Positions 18,923-27,297 of a stretch of 60,173 nt of DNA are shown in pieces. The stretch comes from Noviherbaspirillum galbum (GTDB lineage Bacteria; Pseudomonadota; Gammaproteobacteria; Burkholderiales; Burkholderiaceae_D). A program made the position numbers and the translations under genes. Each line of letters opens with the position of its first letter. The stretch's first letter is position 1. A model generated the notes under the pieces. It was not told where the DNA came from. It searched no databases and was given only the letters and a program-made list of their open reading frames with translations. The stretch lies in assembly GCF_010974945.1 (NCBI RefSeq), contig NZ_JAAIVB010000064.1, forward strand, positions 1 to 60,173, in the 5' to 3' direction.

Positions 18923-20245
18923 CTATTTCCTGCCCTGCTCGCCGGAGCCGCCTTCCTTGTTCCACTCCGCCGTCCCCGGCTTGTTGCCGGCGACCGAATA
19001 CAACGCGCCGGGCGCATTGCGCGTCTTGCGGAAATCGTCCAGCGATTCGCCGCGCATGGCGGCATAGATGTGAAGGTTGGATACCCCGACCACTGCCCCA
19101 AGCTTTTCGAGGAGGAAGAAGATCACGCCATAACGGATCATTGCCCGCCAGTCGCGCTGGCTGATCATCTGGCGCTCGGTCTCGTTTAGGCCGGCTTCCT
19201 CGTAGGTGGCTTCCGGATTCGACAGGAACCGCTCGCGGAACGCGGGGTCGACGAGCTGGTGCAGGTATTTGTTGACGCGGTAGGTGCGTGCGCTGACATC
19301 CAGGGTAAAGGGATAAGTGCCGGGCAACTCCTCGATGCCGGCGACCTGTTGCAGGATATGCGCCCGATGCTGCTCGTTGGCGCGCGCGGCGAGCGCGGGA
19401 TCGGTGTTGGCCAGGTTTTCGTACAAGGCCACCGCGATGCCGGTCATTGAGGGCAGGTAGTACTGCCGGTGCAGGCAATTCATGCGGGAAGACATCGCCC
19501 CGCGCATGATCATCCACATCACCACCTCGGCGCTCTCCAGTCCGCCGAGCCTGGCGAGGTCGGCATGGGTCATGGCGAGGATCGCTTCCGGGTCGCTTTC
19601 GAACAGGTCGAGGAATTGCTGGTCCCATGGCGTGTTGTTGAAGCCGCAGCGCTCCCCATGGACCTGGTGCGACAGTCCGCCGGTGGCAACGATCACCACC
19701 TTCAGGTCTTCCGGATAGCTTTCGATGGCGCGGCGCAGCGCCTGGCCGAGCTTGTAGCAGCGGCGCGCCGAGGGCGCGGGGAACTGCAGCACGCCGACCT
19801 GCAAAGGCACCACCGTGCCGGGCCATTCCTTCTCGTGCGGCCACAGCATGGAAAGCGGCGAGAAGAAGCCGTGGTCGAGCGGCTTGTCCTGGAAGAAGGA
19901 CATGTCGAATTCGTCGGCAACCAGCGAGCGCCCGATGTGATGTTCCAGTCCGGTATGGCCGTTGACCGGCGGAAGCTGGCGCGGGCCGCCGCCTTCGTCG
20001 GCCACTTCGTACTGCTTGCCGATGCCGAGCGCGAACGCCGAGTAATGATTGAAGAAGAACGAGGTGACGTGGTCGTTGTAGACCACCAGCATCACGTCCG
20101 GCTTCTTGTCTTCCAGCCACCGCTGCACCGGCTCGTAAGCCTTGAAGATGGGCGCCCATGCCGGGTCGTTCTGCTTGCCGGCATCCAGGGCGAAGCCGAT
20201 GGTGGGAGTGTGCGACGATGCGATCGCGCCGATGATCCTTGCCAT
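18923..20245 (-). CDS. galA: Gallate dioxygenase
   Basis: A 440-residue extradiol dioxygenase of the LigB type, with the LigA-like small domain fused at the C-terminus (from about residue 290). This is the architecture of GalA/DesB, which cleave gallate to 4-oxalomesaconate. Fe(II)-site residues of the family are visible: His12 (SSHTPTI), His59 (VYNDH) and a Glu near 237-240. His193 (GLSHQ) is the likely acid-base. The enzyme is about 20 residues longer than P. putida GalA because of a Gly/Glu-rich tail. It follows the transporter gene by 12 bases. Protocatechuate 4,5-dioxygenase is the main alternative, but that enzyme is normally two separate subunits. Confidence 0.9.
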   Translation of the reverse strand: MARIIGAIASSHTPTIGFALDAGKQNDPAWAPIFKAYEPVQRWLEDKKPDVMLVVYNDHVTSFFFNHYSAFALGIGKQYEVADEGGGPRQLPPVNGHTGLEHHIGRSLVADEFDMSFFQDKPLDHGFFSPLSMLWPHEKEWPGTVVPLQVGVLQFPAPSARRCYKLGQALRRAIESYPEDLKVVIVATGGLSHQVHGERCGFNNTPWDQQFLDLFESDPEAILAMTHADLARLGGLESAEVVMWMIMRGAMSSRMNCLHRQYYLPSMTGIAVALYENLANTDPALAARANEQHRAHILQQVAGIEELPGTYPFTLDVSARTYRVNKYLHQLVDPAFRERFLSNPEATYEEAGLNETERQMISQRDWRAMIRYGVIFFLLEKLGAVVGVSNLHIYAAMRGESLDDFRKTRNAPGALYSVAGNKPGTAEWNKEGGSGEQGRK

Positions 20246-20257
20246 GATGTTTGATTC

Positions 20258-21589
20258 CTAAGCGACAATTGCCTGGCGGCGGCCAAGGCTGCTGATGATG
20301 ATGGAGAGCGCGGCGATGGTGGCGGGAATCGCAAGAATGGCGATCACCGAGGCGAAGCCCCAGCCCATGGTGAGCAGCACGCCGCCGGCGAAGGAGCCGA
20401 AGATGCTGCCGAAGCGGCCCATGCCCTGCATCCAGCTTACCCCGGTTGCCCGCACCGCGGTCGGATAGCATTGCGGCGCGAAAGCGTTGAGACCGGTCTG
20501 CGCGCCGCTCATGCAGAAGCCGGCAAGCAGGACGTATGTCGCGAACATCGAGGACGTCACGCTGCCGGAAGACAGCATCAGGATGAAGGCCGCGCCGCCG
20601 ACGTAGGCGGCAGAGATCACCTTGTTGGGCTTGACGCGGTCCATCAGGTAGCCCACGACCAGCGCGCCCACCGTGCCGCCGAGCTGGAACAGGGCGGTGA
20701 TGCTGGCGGCGCGCTCGATCGGCAGGCCGGCGTCCTTGATGAGCGTCGGCAACCATCCGCTCAACAGGTAGATGACGAGCAGGCCCATGAAATAGGTGCT
20801 CCACAACGACAGCGTGGTCTTGCGATAAGCGGAAGATAGCAGCGTCACGACCGGCTGCCCGCTCTGGACGGACGGCTCGCTGACGACGAAGCTGGCGTTG
20901 GCGGGAACGTCGCCGCCGACCACGCGCCGCAGCGTGCGGCCGATGCGATCGGCGGAAAAGCGGCGCACGACCAGGAAGCGGACGGACTCCGGCACCAGCC
21001 AGAGATACAGCGGCAGGCAGGCCAGGGGAATGATGCCTCCAACCATCAGCACGGCACGCCAGCCGTGCTGCGGCAGCAGGGCAGCGGCGCCGAAGCCCAC
21101 CAGCGCCGATCCGAGGTTGAAGCCGGTGAACATGATGGCCAGCAAGGTGCTGCGGGAGCGCTCGGGAACGTATTCGGAAAGCAGCGTGGTGGTGTTGGGC
21201 ATGGCGGCGCCCAGGCCCAGGCCGGTGAGAAAACGGAACAGCGACAAGGTAAAGACATCGTTGGCGGTGGCGCTCAGCAAGCTGAATGCGCCGAACCAGG
21301 CAACGGCGCACATCAGCAGCGTCTTGCGTCCATAGCGGTCGGACAGGGGCCCGACCAGGATCGCGCCGATGGCGAGTCCGATGGGCGCGGCGCTCATGAC
21401 CGCGCCGAAGGCGGCCTTGGTGATGCCCCACTCCTTGGTGATGTCGGGCGCCAGGAAGCCCATGATTGCCACATCCATGCCGTCGGTCGCGACGATGAGA
21501 AAGCACAAGATCAGCAAGAGCCATTGATAGCCGGACATTTTCCGGCCGTTGATGTACGCCCGGACGTCGAGCGTTTGCGCGGTATTCAT
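20258..21589 (-). CDS. galT: MFS aromatic-acid transporter, probable gallate importer
   Basis: 443 residues with 12 predicted membrane helices. The cytoplasmic loop motif GPLSDRYGRKTLL and the N-terminal TDGMDVAIMGFLAPDI segment place it in the aromatic acid:H+ symporter family (PcaK, GalT). It is first in the operon with galA, so gallate is the likely substrate. An imperfect dyad AGCAC-N9-GTGCT lies 16 bases upstream of the start (21605-21623) and might be an operator. The start follows AAGAGGAGAC. Confidence 0.9.
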   Translation of the reverse strand: MNTAQTLDVRAYINGRKMSGYQWLLLILCFLIVATDGMDVAIMGFLAPDITKEWGITKAAFGAVMSAAPIGLAIGAILVGPLSDRYGRKTLLMCAVAWFGAFSLLSATANDVFTLSLFRFLTGLGLGAAMPNTTTLLSEYVPERSRSTLLAIMFTGFNLGSALVGFGAAALLPQHGWRAVLMVGGIIPLACLPLYLWLVPESVRFLVVRRFSADRIGRTLRRVVGGDVPANASFVVSEPSVQSGQPVVTLLSSAYRKTTLSLWSTYFMGLLVIYLLSGWLPTLIKDAGLPIERAASITALFQLGGTVGALVVGYLMDRVKPNKVISAAYVGGAAFILMLSSGSVTSSMFATYVLLAGFCMSGAQTGLNAFAPQCYPTAVRATGVSWMQGMGRFGSIFGSFAGGVLLTMGWGFASVIAILAIPATIAALSIIISSLGRRQAIVA

Positions 21590-21873
21590 TAAGTCTCCTC
21601 TTCAAGCACATGAATTGCGTGCTGCGCCGCGAAAGTCTTTCCGCGGTCGCCAGGGCGCCCTTTGGCGAATAATCAAGGGCTACTGGAAGCGCAGTGTACG
21701 ATCTGCATGAAGAGGGTGTATTGCTTTTGGCTACCGCAGCGTTGCAATCTCCTTATCGGTCTTCGGTTTCCCGGAGGGCTTGCGGCGCGGGGAACGGCTT
21801 TGCGGCGCTGGAGCAGCAGGATGCGCGCCTCTGCGTTGAAGGTTCATAGAGTTGCGCGCCGCGCGCAGGAAAA

Positions 21874-23073
21874 TCAGCGCGTCCACTCGGCGCAGATCTG
21901 CTCGATGAGCTCGAGCAGGGCGCGGCCGCCGGGGGAAAGATGGGCGCCCTTGCGGGTCATCACGCCGATGCGGCGATCCATGTCCATCTCGAAGGGCAGG
22001 ACCGCAAGCTGCTTCGTCTGGATCTCGTAATGCAACTGGTGGGCGGACAGGACCGTCAGCATGTCGCTCGACACCAGCAGGCCGCGCAGCAGGGCGAGAT
22101 CGCCGGTTTCGACCGCGGGCTCGGGACAGGATGTTCCGCGTTCGGTGAAGAAGCGCTCCAGCGCTTCCCGCAGCGGCGTGCCGGCGCGTGACAGCACCCA
22201 GGGATAGCCGGAGATGTCCGCCAGGCCGAGCGGACGTTGGCGGGCAAGGGGATGGCCGTTTCGGGCGATGAGCGCCACCTTGTCTTCGATGAGGGTACGC
22301 GACTCGACGCCCTGCCCGGCCCGCGTGCGCAGCGCGCCGACGATGAAATCGACCCTTCCGCTCAGCAGCCCGGCCATGAGTTCTTCGTAGGGGCTTTCGA
22401 GGGAACGGATTCTCAATTGCGGGTGCTTTTCCAGGATGGCGGAGATGGCCTTGGGCAGCAGCAGGGAGCGCGCCAGCGGCAAGGCGCCGATAGTCACCGT
22501 GCCCTTCAGCACGCCCGCCAGGGCGGCGATGTCGTCGGGAATGTTGCGCAGTTCCGCCAGCACCCGCTCGAAGCGCTCCGTCCAGCGCCGCCCCGCATCG
22601 GTTGGCACCATGCCGTGCGCGGTGCGCATGAAGAGAGGTTGCCCGAGCATGTCCTCGAGGCGGGAGACGGCCTGGCTCACGGCGGATTGCGACATGCCCA
22701 TGGCATTGGCGACGCTGGGCATGTGATGCACTTCCGCCAGCAGCGCCGCTGCCTGGAGCCTGCTTTCGCTCAGCAAGGCTTCGATGCCGCCAACCTTGCC
22801 GCCATTGCGGTAGCGCGACGCCTCGTCGCGCACTTCCTGCAGTTCCGCTTCGATGCGCTCAGCGCGCAGGCGGACAACCTCGCCCGCGGCGGTCAGCAAC
22901 ATTCCCCGCCCCTTGCGTTCGAAAAGTTGAACGCCCAGGCTCTCCTCCAGCGCGCCGACGGAGCGCGCGACCGCCGACGAGGCGCGGTAGAGCGATTCGG
23001 AGGAACGGCGGATGCCGCCGGTGACCGCAACCACGTTGAACGCATGCAGGTGACGCAGACTGACCAGACCCAT
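21874..23073 (-). CDS. galR: LysR-family regulator with two tandem HTH domains (probable GalR)
   Basis: 399 residues from ATG 23073 (GGAG eight bases before it). It carries two complete LysR winged-helix domains in a row. The first spans about residues 5-75 and includes GVQLFERKGRGMLLTAAG. The second spans about 105-175 and includes GQPLFMRTAHGMVPTDAG. A single effector-binding domain follows from about 190. Ordinary LysR regulators have one HTH and about 300 residues. Gallate regulators of the GalR type are long LysR proteins, consistent with this one. It sits between galTA and galD-ligJ-galC and should control both sets. Confidence 0.87.
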   Translation of the reverse strand: MGLVSLRHLHAFNVVAVTGGIRRSSESLYRASSAVARSVGALEESLGVQLFERKGRGMLLTAAGEVVRLRAERIEAELQEVRDEASRYRNGGKVGGIEALLSESRLQAAALLAEVHHMPSVANAMGMSQSAVSQAVSRLEDMLGQPLFMRTAHGMVPTDAGRRWTERFERVLAELRNIPDDIAALAGVLKGTVTIGALPLARSLLLPKAISAILEKHPQLRIRSLESPYEELMAGLLSGRVDFIVGALRTRAGQGVESRTLIEDKVALIARNGHPLARQRPLGLADISGYPWVLSRAGTPLREALERFFTERGTSCPEPAVETGDLALLRGLLVSSDMLTVLSAHQLHYEIQTKQLAVLPFEMDMDRRIGVMTRKGAHLSPGGRALLELIEQICAEWTR

Positions 23074-23239
23074 ACCACTCCATCGGTGATCGGCGGCGCA
23101 TGGGGCGGCCCCTTCGGGCATGCATTCTTGCGCCGCGGTAAGCAATAAGGAAATTAGAACAAAACCGCATGAACAAAGCAACCAAGGCCGAATGAAAGGC
23201 ATGAATACTTGTTCACGTCTTTCGCAAGCAGGCTCTCTC
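23074..23239. promoter_or_regulatory. Divergent galR / galD promoter region
   Basis: The 166 bases between the divergent galR and galD starts include an AT-rich stretch (23145-23170) suitable for a promoter. No perfect LysR box was identified by eye. Confidence 0.4.
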
Positions 23240-24370
23240 ATGACTACCGACATTCAATCCGACCTGCATGGCGTGCCATGCATCCTGATGCGGGGCGGCA
23301 CCTCGCGCGGCCCCTTCTTCCTGGAATCGGACCTGCCCTCCGATCCCGGTGCGCGCGACCGTTTCCTGCTTGCGGCGATGGGATCGCCCGATCCGCGCCA
23401 GATCGACGGCCTGGGCGGCGCGCATCCGCTGACCAGCAAGGTGGGCATCGTTCGCCGCAGCACGACGCCCGGCGTGGATCTCGATTTCCTGTTTGCCCAG
23501 CTGCAGCCGGATTCCGACAAGGTCGACGTCACGCCCAACTGCGGCAACATGCTCGCGGCGGTACTGCCGTTCGCGCTGGAGCGGGGCATCTTCCCGACTG
23601 GCGACGGCACGACGACCGCGCGCATCCTCACGCTCAACACCGGCATGCAATGCGACGTGACGGTGCAGACGCCTGCCCGCCTCCTGCGCTACACCGGCAA
23701 TGCCCGCATTGATGGCGTTCCCGGCACCGCGGCGCCGATCAGCATCAACTTCCTCGACACCGCCGGTTCTGTGTGCCCTTCCCTGTTGCCCAGCGGCCGC
23801 GTGCGCGACCGCGTCGAAGTGGAGGCGAAAGGCGTGCCGCCGTTCACCGCGGAAGCCACGCTGATCGACAACGGCATGCCGATGGTCCTGGTGCGCGCGG
23901 CGGATTTCGGCATCAGCGGCTACGAAGGCGCCGCCGAACTCAACGGCAACGATGAATTGCGAGGCAGGCTCGAGGCCGTGCGCCTTGCCGCCGGCCCGCT
24001 GATGGGCCTGGGCGACGTGAGGGCAAGGAACTACCCGAAGATGTGCCTGGTCGCGCCTGCGAAGGATGGCGGCAGCATCGCTACCCGCTGCTTCATCCCG
24101 CATGTCTGCCACGACGCCATCGGCGTGCTCGCCGCGGTCACGGTGGCGACGGCCTGCGTGCTGGAAGGATCGATTACCGCCGGCATCGCCAGCGTCGCGG
24201 CAGGCCTGGAAAAAACCATATCGGTCGAACATCCGACCGGCGAATTCAGCGTCGAGCTCGGACTCGACGCCTCGACCCCGCAACAAGTGACGCGCGCCGC
24301 CCTGCTGCGCACCGCCCGCCCCATCATGCGCGGCGAAGTCATGATTCCCGAAACGCTCTGGAGAGGATAA
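23240..24370 (+). CDS. galD: 4-Oxalomesaconate tautomerase (PrpF family)
   Basis: 376 residues from ATG 23240. In-frame ATGs at 23192 and 23201 add residues not typical of the family; none has a strong ribosome site, so the start is uncertain. PrpF/GalD fold: MRGGTSRGPFF near residue 18, TPNCGNMLA near 100 (catalytic Cys of the proline-racemase-like fold) and the AAVTVATACVLEGS region. It converts the keto product of gallate cleavage to the enol form. First gene of the plus-strand operon, five bases before the hydratase. Confidence 0.9.
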   Translation: MTTDIQSDLHGVPCILMRGGTSRGPFFLESDLPSDPGARDRFLLAAMGSPDPRQIDGLGGAHPLTSKVGIVRRSTTPGVDLDFLFAQLQPDSDKVDVTPNCGNMLAAVLPFALERGIFPTGDGTTTARILTLNTGMQCDVTVQTPARLLRYTGNARIDGVPGTAAPISINFLDTAGSVCPSLLPSGRVRDRVEVEAKGVPPFTAEATLIDNGMPMVLVRAADFGISGYEGAAELNGNDELRGRLEAVRLAAGPLMGLGDVRARNYPKMCLVAPAKDGGSIATRCFIPHVCHDAIGVLAAVTVATACVLEGSITAGIASVAAGLEKTISVEHPTGEFSVELGLDASTPQQVTRAALLRTARPIMRGEVMIPETLWRG

Positions 24371-24375
24371 GCAAC

Positions 24376-25413
24376 ATGCGCAAGCCCCTGATCATCGATT
24401 GTCATGGCCACTACACCACGGCCCCCAAGGCCCTGGAAGACTGGCGCAACGATCAGATCGCGAACCTGAACACGCCAGCCCAAGGCCCGCGCGCATCCGA
24501 CCTCAGGATCGGCGACGATGCGCTGCGCGAGTCGATCGAGAAGAACCAGCTCCGCCTGATGAATGAACGCGGCTCCAACCTGACGATCTTTTCGCCGCGC
24601 GCGTCGTTCATGGCGCATCACATCGGCAACTTCGAAACGAGCGCCACCTGGGCCGCGATCTGCAACGAGCTGTGTTACCGCGTCTCGCAGCTCTTTCCCG
24701 ACAATTTCATCGGCGCCGCGATGCTGCCGCAGTCGCCGGGCGTGGATCCGCGCACCTGCATTCCGGAACTTGAACGATGCGTGAAGGAATACGGCATGGT
24801 CGGCATCAACCTGAATCCTGATCCTTCCGGCGGCCACTGGACTTCTCCTCCCCTATCCGACCGCCACTGGTATCCCATCTACGAAAAGATGGTGGAGTAC
24901 GACATTCCGGCGATGATCCATGTCAGCACGAGCTGCAATGCCTGCTTCCACACCACCGGCGCGCACTACCTGAACGCCGACACCACCGCCTTCATGCAGT
25001 GCCTGGCCAGCGACCTGTTCAAGGACTTTCCGACGCTAAAGTTCCTGATCCCGCACGGCGGCGGCGCCGTGCCCTATCACTGGGGACGTTTCCGCGGCCT
25101 GGCGCAGGAAATAAAGAAGCCCTTGCTGGCGGAACACCTGCTCAACAACATCTTCTTCGACACCTGCGTGTACCACCAGCCGGGCATCGACCTGCTGACC
25201 AAGGTGATCCCGGTAAAGAACGTGTTGTTTGCATCCGAGATGATCGGCGCAGTGCGCGGCATCGACCCGGAGACCGGAAACTACTACGACGACACGAAGC
25301 GCTACATCGAGGCTGCCAGTCTCTCCGATGAAGACCGCTTCCAGATTTTCGAAGGCAATGCCCGGCGCGTCTTTCCGCGCCTGGACGCGGCCCTGAAGCA
25401 GAAAGGATATTGA
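24376..25413 (+). CDS. ligJ: 4-Oxalomesaconate hydratase, LigJ-type amidohydrolase
   Basis: 345 residues. It is an amidohydrolase-superfamily protein with the metal-binding start IDCHGHY (residues 7-13), [14 protein letters not shown] near 220-233 and [15 protein letters not shown] near the C-terminus. These match the LigJ hydratase of the protocatechuate 4,5-cleavage pathway. It adds water to 4-oxalomesaconate giving 4-carboxy-4-hydroxy-2-oxoadipate. P. putida uses an unrelated PIG-L-like GalB for this step, so this cluster mixes gal-type and lig-type enzymes. It starts five bases after galD and its stop nearly touches the aldolase start. Confidence 0.88.
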   Translation: MRKPLIIDCHGHYTTAPKALEDWRNDQIANLNTPAQGPRASDLRIGDDALRESIEKNQLRLMNERGSNLTIFSPRASFMAHHIGNFETSATWAAICNELCYRVSQLFPDNFIGAAMLPQSPGVDPRTCIPELERCVKEYGMVGINLNPDPSGGHWTSPPLSDRHWYPIYEKMVEYDIPAMIHVSTSCNACFHTTGAHYLNADTTAFMQCLASDLFKDFPTLKFLIPHGGGAVPYHWGRFRGLAQEIKKPLLAEHLLNNIFFDTCVYHQPGIDLLTKVIPVKNVLFASEMIGAVRGIDPETGNYYDDTKRYIEAASLSDEDRFQIFEGNARRVFPRLDAALKQKGY

Positions 25414-25415
25414 TC

Positions 25416-26114
25416 ATGACAACTCCCCCGATAAACCAGCTCGGCGTCGTCAAGCGCAGCATCGTGCGTGCGGACAAAGCCGCGGTCGAGCAGCTCGGCA
25501 AGTTCGGCAGCGCCACGGTGCACGAGGCCATGGGCCGCGTCGGCCTGTTGAAGCCATACATGCGGCCCATCTATCCCGGCGCGCAAGTATCCGGCACCGC
25601 GGTCACGGTCCTGCTGCACCCCGGCGACAACTGGATGATGCACGTTGCGGCCGAGCAGATCCAGCCCGGCGACGTGGTGGTGGCTGCCATTACCGCCGAG
25701 TGCACCGACGGTTATTTCGGCGACCTGCTTGCCACCAGCTTCATGGCGCGCGGCGCGAAGGCATTGATCATTGATGCCGGCGTGCGCGACGTCCGGGTGC
25801 TCAAGGAAATGGGGTTTCCGGTGTGGAGCAAGACCGTCAGCGCCAAGGGAACGATCAAGGCCACGCTGGGGTCGGTCAATATCCCGGTGCTGTGCGCCGG
25901 CGCTTTGATCAATGCCGGAGACGCGATCGTTGCCGATGACGATGGCGTCGTCGTCGTGCCCGCCGCCGATGCGCAGCGCGTGGCCGGTATCGCGCAGAAG
26001 CGCGAAGACCTCGAAGGCGAGAAGCGGGCGAAGCTTGCCGCCGGCGTGCTGGGCCTGGACATGTACGACATGCGCGGCCCGCTCGAAGCGGCCGGCCTGA
26101 AATACATCGACTGA
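25416..26114 (+). CDS. galC: 4-Carboxy-4-hydroxy-2-oxoadipate aldolase (RraA fold)
   Basis: 232 residues from ATG 25416 (AAAGGA site). A TTG six bases earlier would overlap the previous stop. RraA-like class II aldolase: [18 protein letters not shown] near the start and [20 protein letters not shown] (Arg-Asp pair of the active site) near 110-130. It splits the hydratase product into pyruvate and oxaloacetate, finishing gallate breakdown. Equivalent names are LigK and ProA. Tightly coupled to the ligJ-type gene. Confidence 0.9.
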   Translation: MTTPPINQLGVVKRSIVRADKAAVEQLGKFGSATVHEAMGRVGLLKPYMRPIYPGAQVSGTAVTVLLHPGDNWMMHVAAEQIQPGDVVVAAITAECTDGYFGDLLATSFMARGAKALIIDAGVRDVRVLKEMGFPVWSKTVSAKGTIKATLGSVNIPVLCAGALINAGDAIVADDDGVVVVPAADAQRVAGIAQKREDLEGEKRAKLAAGVLGLDMYDMRGPLEAAGLKYID

Positions 26115-26136
26115 ACTGCGCAGATTGGCGGAAAAC

Positions 26137-27069
26137 ATGGAAAACAATCCCGGGCAGTGGAAGGTCGGCCTGTTGGGCTATGGCGAAGTCGGCCGCATTC
26201 TGGCGGAAGACTTGCGCGCGCAAGGCATTACGGTCAGCGCGTTCGATGTCAAGCTGGGCAAGGCGGCCGGAGAGGCGCTGCAGGCGCATGCGGCGGCGCA
26301 GGGCGTGTCCTTGGCCTCCAGCGCGGCCGAACTCGCGGCCGGCGCCGACCTCGTGGTGTCGGCGGTGACGGCAAGCCAGGCAGTGACGGTTGCCCGGGAA
26401 TGCGCCCCGGGAATGCGAGAGGCGGCCTTCTTTCTTGATTTTAATTCCGCGTCGCCGAACGCCAAGCGCGAGGCGGCGCAAGTCATTGCGGCCAGCGGCG
26501 GACGGTATGTCGAAGGCGCGGTGATGACCTCGGTGCCGCCCTATCGCCAGCGCGTGCCGCTCCTGCTCGGCGGACCCCACGCCGCCGCGCTGCATCCCCT
26601 GCTCAACGCGATCGGCTTCGCCAGCAAGGTAGCGTCGGAGGAAACGGGCGTCGCATCGGCAGTGAAGATGTGCCGCAGCGTGATGATCAAGGGCCTGGAA
26701 GCGATGGTGATCGAAAGCTTCACCACGGCCCGCGCATATGGCGTGGAAGATGCGGTAATCGCTTCCTTGCGGGAAACATTTCCCGGCATGGACTGGGAAA
26801 GGCAGGGAACCTACTTCTTCCAACGCGTGATCGAACATGGACGCCGGCGGGCGGAAGAAATGCGCGAGGTGGCGCGCACGGTGGAAGATGCCGGCCTCGC
26901 GCCGTGGTCGGCATCGGGCACGGCGCAACGCCAGGACTGGGTCGCGGATCTGTCGGATGAAGGTTTGTTCGGCCCACGTGCGGCAATTGGCAAGACCTTG
27001 GCGGACTGGCGCGACGCCTCGGACAAGATCCTTGCACGGACGAAGGAGAAGCAGGATCCGCAGGACTGA
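26137..27069 (+). CDS. 6PGDH/HIBADH-like NAD(P)-binding dehydrogenase (DUF1932)
   Basis: 310 residues from ATG 26137. The Rossmann fold starts VGLLGYGEVGRIL (Gly-rich loop, about 10-22). The catalytic-domain region has SAVKMCRSVMIKGLEAMVIES with the conserved Lys of beta-hydroxyacid dehydrogenases. The C-terminal half fits DUF1932. Last gene of the gallate operon, 22 bases after the aldolase and just before a strong terminator. No dehydrogenase step is needed for gallate to pyruvate plus oxaloacetate, so its role is open: it could act on a side product or a related substrate. LigC semialdehyde dehydrogenases belong to a different family. Confidence 0.82.
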   Translation: MENNPGQWKVGLLGYGEVGRILAEDLRAQGITVSAFDVKLGKAAGEALQAHAAAQGVSLASSAAELAAGADLVVSAVTASQAVTVARECAPGMREAAFFLDFNSASPNAKREAAQVIAASGGRYVEGAVMTSVPPYRQRVPLLLGGPHAAALHPLLNAIGFASKVASEETGVASAVKMCRSVMIKGLEAMVIESFTTARAYGVEDAVIASLRETFPGMDWERQGTYFFQRVIEHGRRRAEEMREVARTVEDAGLAPWSASGTAQRQDWVADLSDEGLFGPRAAIGKTLADWRDASDKILARTKEKQDPQD

Positions 27070-27133
27070 CCCGTAGCATACGGCGGAGCGCCTGCTCCGC
27101 GCCTGCCCACTATATTGCGCAGAATCCTCGATC

Positions 27134-27170
27134 AAGATAACGCCTCCGCCTTGGAGGCGTTATCTTTTCT
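27134..27170 (+). terminator. Terminator of the gallate operon
   Basis: A perfect 14-bp stem, AAGATAACGCCTCC (27134-27147) with GGAGGCGTTATCTT (27153-27166), five-base loop, then TTCT. It is 65 bases after the dehydrogenase stop. Confidence 0.93.
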
Positions 27171-27230
27171 GGACGTTGCTTTGCCGGGCGCGACTTCAAT
27201 CGATGCCGCGCATTTGCCTTCTTCGTTCCA

Positions 27231-27268
27231 AAACAAAAAGCGGGATTGCCGCATGGGCAATCCCGCTT
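27231..27268 (-). terminator. Terminator of the tannase gene
   Basis: A 12-bp stem, AGCGGGATTGCC/GGCAATCCCGCT (27239-27250 with 27256-27267), and a T-rich run on the minus strand. It lies about 30 bases past the tannase stop. Confidence 0.92.
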
Positions 27269-27297
27269 CGACCGGAGGGCCGGTTCGTGCAAGCCGC

